NCBI GenBank assembly: GCA_902783735.1
Contig: CACZSE010000240.1
Coordinates: 1 to 5,051, forward strand
Source of the DNA: an uncultured Lachnospiraceae bacterium
GTDB lineage: Bacteria; Bacillota; Clostridia; Lachnospirales; Lachnospiraceae
DNA length: 5,051 nucleotides
Reading direction: 5' to 3'
Shown: in pieces, positions 1 through 5,051 of the stretch
Layout of the letters: every line of letters starts with the position of its first letter
Numbering within the stretch: the stretch's first letter is position 1
Position numbers and translations under genes: made by a program
The notes under the pieces: model-generated
Database searches by the model: none
What the model saw: the letters and a program-made list of their open reading frames with translations, nothing else
What the model was told of the DNA's origin: nothing

Positions 1-2
1 TC

Positions 3-1463
3 ATGGCCATGAATACGGTAACTCCGTTTGGGGTTAAAAACATATTTATATCAACTCTGTACGATTACGGTATATTGGGACTGATCCTTATTCTGGCTGT
101 TGTATTGCATGGAATCTGTTATTTTGCGTTTGGAAGCGAAAGGACCCAGAGACGTGTCGGCCTCGTTATTGCCGCCGTTCTCAGTGTGGGCTTTATATTT
201 GATCTGCAGTATTGGGACAGTACATCATTTCTGATGTTTGCGTTTATAGGTATATATCTCGGGATCCGTGATACAAACTATCTTGATCGGAAAGCGCAGG
301 AGCTTGAGAAAAAACAAAAGCTTAACATAGCTGTTTTCGGACAGAAGAATGCACTAACCAATGAGGGTGGTGTAGAGGTTGTTTCCAGAGAGCTGGCATT
401 GGGCCTGGCAAAAAAAGGACATAATGTTACCTGTTATAACAGAAAAGGCCATCATGTGAGCGGCTCGGCATTTGACGTAAAAAGAGTTGATGAGTGGAAC
501 GGTATACACATGAAATATGTTCCGATCATTGAGGTCAAAGGCCTTGCGGCAACCACATCGGCGTTTTTTGCTTCGCTGCTCAGTGCGTTCGGAAAATATG
601 ATATTGTGCATGTCCACGCCGAAGGACCAGCACTTTTTTGCTGGATACCCAAACTTGCCGGGAAAAGAGTTGTGACTCACATTCACGGGCTTGACTATCA
701 GAGAGTTAAATGGGGAAAGGCGGCAAAACAGGTATTACTTCTGGGCGAGAGAAATGCGGTGAGCTACTCCGATGAGATGATCGTTTTAAGCCGTGGTGTT
801 CAGCGCTATTTTGATGAAAAATATGAGAGACAAACGGTTTATATTCCAAATGCAGTAAACAAAAATGATAAAATAACAGCTGATCTCATTACAGAGAAAT
901 GGGGTCTTACAGATGAGAACTACATTCTTTTCCTCGGAAGACTCGTTCCCGAAAAGGGGATAGAATATCTTATCAGAGCATTTAAAGAATTGAAGACGGA
1001 TAAGAAACTTGTCATAGCAGGAGGAAGTTCGGATACCGATTCCTTTGTAAGCGACATGAAATGGCTGGCACAGGACGATGATCGTATCATATTTACAGGC
1101 TTTGTGGACGGACAGCTGCGTGAGGAACTGTACAGTAATGCATATATTTACGTACTTCCTTCGGATGTCGAGGGAATGCCGCTAAGCCTTCTGGAAGCAT
1201 TAAGCTACGGAAACTGTTGTCTGGTATCCGACATAGATGAGTGCGCCGAGGTGGTAGAGGATAATGGCGTAATATTTGCTCACGGTGACGTATCGGCACT
1301 AAAAGAAAAGATGTCACTGTTGATTGAATCACCCGAAACAGTTTCAAAATATAAACTTGGGGCTGCCGCATTCGTTTGCAATAAATACAAGTGGAGTGAG
1401 ATAGTAGACGAAGTAGAGGATCTATACAGAGGTATTGAACCTGAAAAAAGAAAGATAAACTAA
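3..1463 (+). CDS. Wzy/O-antigen-ligase-like membrane segment fused to a GT4 glycosyltransferase (5' partial)
   Basis: The reading frame is open to the left edge. The ATG at 3 is probably internal, because the protein begins mid-domain. Residues 1-90 resemble the C-terminus of Wzy/O-antigen-ligase proteins: a loop followed by a D-Y-G-I-L-G helix start, then three hydrophobic segments at about 22-42, 52-67 and 74-88. A charged linker (about 92-106) leads to a full GT4 domain at 107-480. Its marks are the glycine-rich loop GGVE (122-125), DIVHVHAEG (200-208), THIHG (225-229), the donor-phosphate site LGRLVPEKG with R313 and K318, and the E-x7-E motif with E390 and E398. Family knowledge: GT4 enzymes are retaining GT-B transferases using nucleotide sugars in the cytoplasm, while Wzy/ligase acts on the outer membrane face. 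The inferred role is adding a sugar to a lipid-linked glycan that the same protein, or its missing N-terminal part, polymerises. Donor and acceptor cannot be told from sequence. The GT4 call is firm and the Wzy call is moderate. Confidence 0.85.
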   Translation: MAMNTVTPFGVKNIFISTLYDYGILGLILILAVVLHGICYFAFGSERTQRRVGLVIAAVLSVGFIFDLQYWDSTSFLMFAFIGIYLGIRDTNYLDRKAQELEKKQKLNIAVFGQKNALTNEGGVEVVSRELALGLAKKGHNVTCYNRKGHHVSGSAFDVKRVDEWNGIHMKYVPIIEVKGLAATTSAFFASLLSAFGKYDIVHVHAEGPALFCWIPKLAGKRVVTHIHGLDYQRVKWGKAAKQVLLLGERNAVSYSDEMIVLSRGVQRYFDEKYERQTVYIPNAVNKNDKITADLITEKWGLTDENYILFLGRLVPEKGIEYLIRAFKELKTDKKLVIAGGSSDTDSFVSDMKWLAQDDDRIIFTGFVDGQLREELYSNAYIYVLPSDVEGMPLSLLEALSYGNCCLVSDIDECAEVVEDNGVIFAHGDVSALKEKMSLLIESPETVSKYKLGAAAFVCNKYKWSEIVDEVEDLYRGIEPEKRKIN

Positions 1464-1467
1464 GGGG
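1462..1467 (+). promoter_or_regulatory. Ribosome binding site for the diguanylate cyclase gene
   Basis: The bases AAGGGG overlap the stop codon of the upstream gene and lie 10 bases before the ATG at 1478. The spacing is slightly long. No better start with a Shine-Dalgarno sequence is seen in this frame nearby, so the site supports 1478 as the start. The 14-base gap has no room for a promoter or terminator. Confidence 0.6.
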
Positions 1468-1477
1468 TATTTGAAGC

Positions 1478-2575
1478 ATGGTCAATGCATTTTGGCAGGA
1501 GGTCGTCCTGATCAATTTCATACCGGGATGTATTATCATATTTTTGGTAGTATTTCTGCTCTTTAACAATGCTTACGAGAAAGAACTGACCAAACTTTTT
1601 GAACCTGTGCTCATATTACTGGCCGCACTGGTTATAGATGATAATCTTCATTATTTTGCATTTTTGAACAATCCCGACGGATTCATGCACCTTGTAATTG
1701 TTTATTTAGGATTTAATATTCGCATTTTTATAATGATCTCACTGGCCCGGGTTGCATTCAGGAACAGTCACAGAAAATATATAAAGAATGGGCTGTATAT
1801 ACCGGCGTTTATTAACCTTTTGGTCACATCGGCAACCTTCTTTACGGATTCCATGTACAGCCTGACTGAGGAGGGAGAGATAGTCATCGGCCCGACCGGA
1901 TATCTTCCCCATGCGATACTGATAGTATTCTCGATATTTTTGTATATCTTTTCAGTTCATATATGGAGAGCACATGACAGACGCAGTGAAGCAGCTGTGA
2001 TATGCATGACGCTGACTCTGGCCATTCTCGGTACGGCGTTTGAACTCATATTCAGTTTAAAGGGAATCCTGATCGGTGTGATCGCCATGGCGGTTACATT
2101 CTATTACCTGTGCATTCATATCGATTACTTTAAATTTGACACTCTTACGGGCAGTCTTAACAGAACCAGTTTTTATGCAGATATCAGCAAGTTGAGGAAA
2201 AAGAATAATATAGGTTTGATAGCTATCGATCTGAATGATCTTAAGAAGATCAATGATGAAAAGGGTCATATTGAAGGTGATATGGCAATAAAGACCATGG
2301 CTCATGTGATAGGAAATTCTATCAATAACAGAAGCACGCTCTATCGAATGGGCGGCGATGAATTTGCCATAATATGTAAAAACATGACCGATGATGAGAT
2401 AAAGCTCATGATAAACAATATCCGTGAACAGATGAAAGAGACAAAGTATTCCTTTGCAATGGGATATTCACTTTGGAACGGCAGAGAAAAGTTCAGGGAT
2501 GTCTATTCAAGAGCCGATAAGGCCATGTATGTAAACAAAAAGGAAATGAAGAATACCGGAGGTGACATGATATGA
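1478..2575 (+). CDS. Seven-helix membrane diguanylate cyclase (GGDEF domain)
   Basis: The 365-residue protein likely makes c-di-GMP from two GTP at the inner face of the membrane. Hydrophobic segments lie at about 11-29, 40-58, 69-91, 104-122, 143-163, 172-191 and 194-213. This arrangement is like the 7TM input modules found on Firmicutes histidine kinases and cyclases; the exact family is uncertain. The GGDEF domain begins almost at once, with LTGSLNR at 223-229. Active-site positions are all present: metal-binding D251, guanine-contacting N259 and D268 (in GHIEGD), and GGDEF at 292-296. The usual C-terminal AD-x-AMY signature is at 346-351. No RxxD inhibitory site precedes GGDEF; the residues there are NNRS (283-286). 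No EAL or HD-GYP domain follows, so the protein looks like a synthase only. The gene follows the GT4 fusion by 14 bases and overlaps the next gene by four, which suggests co-production with the glycan enzymes. The ligand sensed is unknown. Confidence 0.9.
   Translation: MVNAFWQEVVLINFIPGCIIIFLVVFLLFNNAYEKELTKLFEPVLILLAALVIDDNLHYFAFLNNPDGFMHLVIVYLGFNIRIFIMISLARVAFRNSHRKYIKNGLYIPAFINLLVTSATFFTDSMYSLTEEGEIVIGPTGYLPHAILIVFSIFLYIFSVHIWRAHDRRSEAAVICMTLTLAILGTAFELIFSLKGILIGVIAMAVTFYYLCIHIDYFKFDTLTGSLNRTSFYADISKLRKKNNIGLIAIDLNDLKKINDEKGHIEGDMAIKTMAHVIGNSINNRSTLYRMGGDEFAIICKNMTDDEIKLMINNIREQMKETKYSFAMGYSLWNGREKFRDVYSRADKAMYVNKKEMKNTGGDMI
2558..2565 (+). promoter_or_regulatory. Strong ribosome binding site for the GT2-phosphotransferase gene, inside the cyclase gene
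   Basis: GGAGGTGA is a near-perfect anti-16S match. The GGAGG core ends nine bases before the ATG at 2572. It lies within the last codons of the cyclase gene. Together with the ATGA stop/start overlap at 2572-2575, it fixes the start and indicates that ribosomes finishing the cyclase can reinitiate here. Confidence 0.8.
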
Positions 2576-4659
2576 TAAGTATAATCGTGCCATTATATAA
2601 TGCATCCGCGTATATTGAAAAAACGATTGAAACTGTGATCAACCAGACATATAAGGACTGGGAACTCATACTTGTTGACGATCTGAGTAAAGATAACAGT
2701 GTTGAGGTTGCAAAAAACTGCATCAATGCTCTGGACAAGGATACTGCTTCAAGGATAAGACTCATAACAAAGCCGGTTAATGAAGGTGCGGCAATGGCAA
2801 GAAATACCGGTCTGGATGCCGCAGGCGGAAGATATATAGCATTTTTGGATGCAGATGATGTCTGGTATCCGCATAAGCTTGAACATGAGCTTTTATTCAT
2901 GAATAAGCATAATGCCGGTTTTGTATGCTCTTCATATCAATTTGGCGATGAGCAGGCCGTGCCCACGGGTAAGGTTGTCAGAGTTCCCAAAAAGATGACC
3001 TATAAGAAGGCGTTGTCAAGGACCGTAATATTTACATCAACTGTACTTATAGATACTCAAATAGTCGATAAAAAACTTGTTTATATGCCCAATATAGGCT
3101 CCGAAGATACCGCAACATGGTGGAACATCTTAAAGAGCGGAACGGATATATACGGACTCGATGAGCAGCTTGTTATATACAGAAGACCTGCCACATCACT
3201 TTCATCAAACAAAGGGAAAGCCGTAACAAGGATATGGAATCTTTACAGAGAGGTCGCAAAACTTAGTGTTTTAGCCTCGGTATGGCATATCCTGCTTTGG
3301 GCGATGCATGCTACAAGCAGACGTATACTCGATGACGGAGTAAGAAACCATCTTGAATCAATAAAGAGATTCACGGTACTGCAGCTGTCGATGCTTGGTT
3401 TGATCCTTTATACAGGAATATATGCCTATGTCTGGTTTAAGATATATTATCCGATATTGCAGTCACCATTATTCAGTAAAGACGGATATTATTTCGGCAA
3501 CGGACTTAAGCTTTATGTTAAGGGTCATGTGCTCATACTGTTCATATATTTCCTTATTCTGTGGTTTCTGTCACTCAATAACGGAAGCATGCGCATAGGT
3601 TATCTTAAGTCAAAGCAGATAGCATGGACGCAGATAATAGCTCTTGCATTTACCAATATCATCTCATACGCACAGCTCATGCTGATACGTAACTGGCTGT
3701 TACCTCCATGGGGCATAGCACAGTGTTTTGCGGTGCAGATCATACTGGCTGTTATATGGACTGCATTTTCAAGCTTTATCTACCGTTCGGTATTTGCACC
3801 GAGAGAGACTCTTATCATATATGGCAGTTCCATAACCGATGATGCTTCTGAAGTGGCTTCAAGGTTTGAAAAAAGATCTGACAGGTTTAAGGTTATGAAG
3901 ACCATGTCCATAGACAAAGGCATTAATGCAGTGGAAGCCGAATGCAGCCGATGGTATGGATGTGTTGTATTGTACGGTATTTACGGGGACACACGTGATG
4001 AGATAATCGATTTTTGCTACAGCCATTACATTCGTGTTTTCGTTATTCCCAGTGTGGAAGACCTTCTCATGAGAGGTTTCGAGAAAATGGATCTGTGGGA
4101 TACGCCCATACTTGAACTCAAAGAATACAGCGTAAGCTGGGAAATGAGACTGATAAAGAGATTTATTGATTTCTTCGGTTCACTGCTTTTGATTGTGATC
4201 ACCTCACCTGTCCTTCTTATAGGTATGCTGAGAAGCAAGGCTTCTGCGGGGAGCGCCATTGAAAGAATGACCTGCATGAAAAAAGACGGAAAAACTTTTA
4301 TACGTCATACGCTTTCAGACGGAAGGTACGGTTGGTCATTGCCCATGCTCTGGGATGTTTTAAGGGGAGATATATCTCTCATTGGTCCGGAGCCTGTAGA
4401 AGAAGATCGTTACAACGAACTCTCATTAAATGACAGGAGATATTTTTACAGACTGAGAGTTAAACCGGGATATACCGGCTATGCATTATCTTATGGAAAG
4501 AGCTTCAGACTTACAGACAGAAAAGACATTGAAGAATCAAAGAACATTCTCAAGTTGGATATGGTCTATATTCAGGAATATTCTGTCATGCAGGATCTGA
4601 GGCTACTTTTAAGCATGCTTAATGTTACTTCGTCTTCAAAAAAGAAGCAAAATGATTAA
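2572..4659 (+). CDS. Fusion of a TuaG-like GT2 glycosyltransferase with a WbaP-type sugar-phosphotransferase (degenerate catalytic motif)
   Basis: The 695-residue protein joins two enzymes usually encoded separately. Residues 1-250 are a GT-A fold GT2 domain: ISIIVPLYN start, VDD (35-37), N-E-G-AAMARN loop (70-78), DADD metal site (93-96), SED (177-179) and a TuaG-like YR...SLSSNK end (203-214). It should transfer a sugar from a nucleotide donor to a lipid-linked acceptor. Residues 268-404 hold four likely helices (about 270-293, 318-335, 351-372, 381-404). Residues 411-515 resemble the Rossmann-like domain of WbaP-type proteins, with TLIIYG, V-I-P (491-493) and DTPIL (510-514). From 527 comes a bac_transf domain: KRFIDFF, a membrane-dipping helix with Ser-Pro (545-546), LPMLWDVLRGD (590-600), SLIGPEP (602-608), KPGYTG (631-636) and LDMVYI (662-667). 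The region expected to hold the Asp-Glu dyad reads W588-S589, and some 30-40 preceding residues look deleted. The GT2 domain appears active; phosphotransferase activity is doubtful. Membrane-bound at the cytoplasmic face. Confidence 0.85.
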   Translation: MISIIVPLYNASAYIEKTIETVINQTYKDWELILVDDLSKDNSVEVAKNCINALDKDTASRIRLITKPVNEGAAMARNTGLDAAGGRYIAFLDADDVWYPHKLEHELLFMNKHNAGFVCSSYQFGDEQAVPTGKVVRVPKKMTYKKALSRTVIFTSTVLIDTQIVDKKLVYMPNIGSEDTATWWNILKSGTDIYGLDEQLVIYRRPATSLSSNKGKAVTRIWNLYREVAKLSVLASVWHILLWAMHATSRRILDDGVRNHLESIKRFTVLQLSMLGLILYTGIYAYVWFKIYYPILQSPLFSKDGYYFGNGLKLYVKGHVLILFIYFLILWFLSLNNGSMRIGYLKSKQIAWTQIIALAFTNIISYAQLMLIRNWLLPPWGIAQCFAVQIILAVIWTAFSSFIYRSVFAPRETLIIYGSSITDDASEVASRFEKRSDRFKVMKTMSIDKGINAVEAECSRWYGCVVLYGIYGDTRDEIIDFCYSHYIRVFVIPSVEDLLMRGFEKMDLWDTPILELKEYSVSWEMRLIKRFIDFFGSLLLIVITSPVLLIGMLRSKASAGSAIERMTCMKKDGKTFIRHTLSDGRYGWSLPMLWDVLRGDISLIGPEPVEEDRYNELSLNDRRYFYRLRVKPGYTGYALSYGKSFRLTDRKDIEESKNILKLDMVYIQEYSVMQDLRLLLSMLNVTSSSKKKQND

Positions 4660-4664
4660 GAGGT
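4659..4664 (+). promoter_or_regulatory. Ribosome binding site deciding the start of the nuclease-like gene
   Basis: AGAGGT overlaps the last base of the preceding stop codon. Two in-frame ATGs follow, at 4667 and 4670. The Shine-Dalgarno core ending at 4663 is only three bases from the first but six from the second, so 4670 is preferred as the start. The difference is one methionine. Confidence 0.55.
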
Positions 4665-4669
4665 AAATG

Positions 4670-5051
4670 ATGAAGCCTGTCAATATTTTTGCCCTCACAA
4701 GAGTAAATAATCTTAAGCTTGTATCTCGCCTTGAGAGACAGATGTCTTCAAGACGCAGGTTTTTACATGTAAAACAGTGGGAGCTTGTAAGTCTTGGAGC
4801 TTTTGTTGACAGACTCACAGAAACTTATAAAGAGGCGGCTTCGTTTAATTTCTATTTTTCTTTCCAGATCCCAAAACTCGGAAAAGAGTTTGATCTTTTA
4901 AGAATAAGCGACGATCTTATCATTAACGTGGAACTTAAGAGTTTTCCGGTTACGGACGATGCCATAAGAAAGCAATTGATACAAAACAGGTATTATCTTT
5001 CCACATTGGGTAAGACCATAAGATCATATACTTATATAAGCAGTGAAGACA
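4670..5051 (+). CDS. PD-(D/E)XK nuclease-like protein, N-terminal part (3' partial)
   Basis: The frame is open from the ATG at 4670 (or 4667) to the right edge, giving 127 complete codons without a stop. After a basic N-terminal stretch (residues 10-32) there is a helix-rich section. A pattern typical of the PD-(D/E)XK nuclease core follows: K-E-F-D with D75, a beta strand ending in V-E-L-K with E88 and K90, then Q102 and a tyrosine pair (108-109) on the next helix, as in RecB-like and NERD-type nucleases. Proteins of this sort often continue into a helicase or other ATPase domain, but that part lies outside the window. No signal peptide or membrane helix is seen, so a cytoplasmic DNA- or RNA-handling role is inferred. 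The gene starts 10 bases after the stop of the glycosyltransferase fusion with no terminator between, so it is probably co-transcribed. The frame is well supported by its codon use and ribosome site; the nuclease assignment rests on a short motif and is moderate. Confidence 0.65.
   Translation, partial: MKPVNIFALTRVNNLKLVSRLERQMSSRRRFLHVKQWELVSLGAFVDRLTETYKEAASFNFYFSFQIPKLGKEFDLLRISDDLIINVELKSFPVTDDAIRKQLIQNRYYLSTLGKTIRSYTYISSED

Noticed and set aside
354..686. Two overlapping open frames on the - strand within the GT4 domain
   Set aside because: Both are antisense to clear GT4 motifs, lack good ribosome sites and show no family resemblance.
1464..1477. Terminator, promoter or riboswitch between the first two genes
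   Set aside because: The gap is only 14 bases and shows no inverted repeat or promoter elements. No CRISPR repeats, tRNA, rRNA or insertion-sequence ends were seen anywhere in the window.
1093..1569. 158-residue open frame on the - strand spanning the GT4-cyclase junction
   Set aside because: It overlaps the conserved GT4 E-x7-E region and the cyclase start. Its translation is low-complexity with no recognisable domain. It is an antisense shadow.
2493..2900. 135-residue open frame on the - strand over the GT2 start
   Set aside because: It lies antisense to the well-conserved GT2 motifs and cyclase C-terminus. The Ser/Leu-rich translation looks like a reverse-strand artefact.
3178..3219. Possible PilZ-like c-di-GMP site (RR... 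followed by SLSSNKG) in the GT2 fusion
   Set aside because: The pattern does not match RxxxR followed by (D/N)xSxxG; the key acidic/Asn position is leucine. The segment matches the usual C-terminal motif of TuaG-like GT2 enzymes.
4231..4371. Possible frameshift explaining the missing Asp-Glu motif
   Set aside because: The other two + frames here read through unrelated residues with no D-E-L-P pattern, and the main frame keeps conserved motifs on both sides. Divergence or an in-frame deletion fits better.
4636..4818. 60-residue open frame on the - strand over the start of the nuclease-like gene
   Set aside because: The + strand frame has a Shine-Dalgarno site, good spacing and a nuclease-like motif. 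The antisense frame has neither motif nor context.

Overview
The window shows one strand of densely packed chromosomal coding sequence: four collinear genes on the + strand, with gaps of 14, -4 and about 10 bases and no terminator or promoter-sized space between them. The first gene is cut by the left edge and the last by the right edge, so this is the interior of a longer operon. The base composition is moderately AT-rich with frequent ATA and AGA codons, the Shine-Dalgarno sequences are strong GGAGG-type sites, and the protein families have a Firmicutes flavour. Together these suggest a low-to-mid GC Firmicute, most plausibly a Lachnospiraceae-type Clostridia (Butyrivibrio/Roseburia-like). 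That assignment is an inference from family resemblance, not a database result.

Layout. (1) Positions 3-1463: the C-terminal end of what looks like a Wzy/O-antigen-ligase-type membrane protein, fused to a complete GT4 (GT-B fold) glycosyltransferase. (2) Positions 1478-2575: a seven-helix membrane sensor joined directly to a GGDEF diguanylate cyclase with an intact active site but no recognisable I-site. (3) Positions 2572-4659: a three-part protein made of a TuaG-like GT2 glycosyltransferase, a four-helix membrane region with a WbaP-type Rossmann domain, and a polyprenyl-phosphate sugar-phosphotransferase (bac_transf) domain. That last domain has lost the canonical Asp-Glu catalytic pair and is internally shortened. 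(4) Positions 4670 to the right edge: the N-terminal part of a protein with a PD-(D/E)XK nuclease-like motif.

How they may work together. Genes 1 and 3 carry the activities of a lipid-linked extracellular or capsular polysaccharide pathway: initiation on undecaprenyl phosphate, sugar addition by GT2 and GT4, and polymerisation or ligation. They are packed into two membrane-anchored fusion proteins. The diguanylate cyclase sits between them and is translationally coupled to the second through an ATGA overlap, so local c-di-GMP synthesis may be made in step with the glycan machinery. The most notable points are the GT2-phosphotransferase fusion, its degenerate active site, and the cyclase embedded between the two fusions. 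The nuclease-like gene is probably a co-transcribed neighbour of unrelated function, perhaps the start of an adjacent housekeeping or accessory module.
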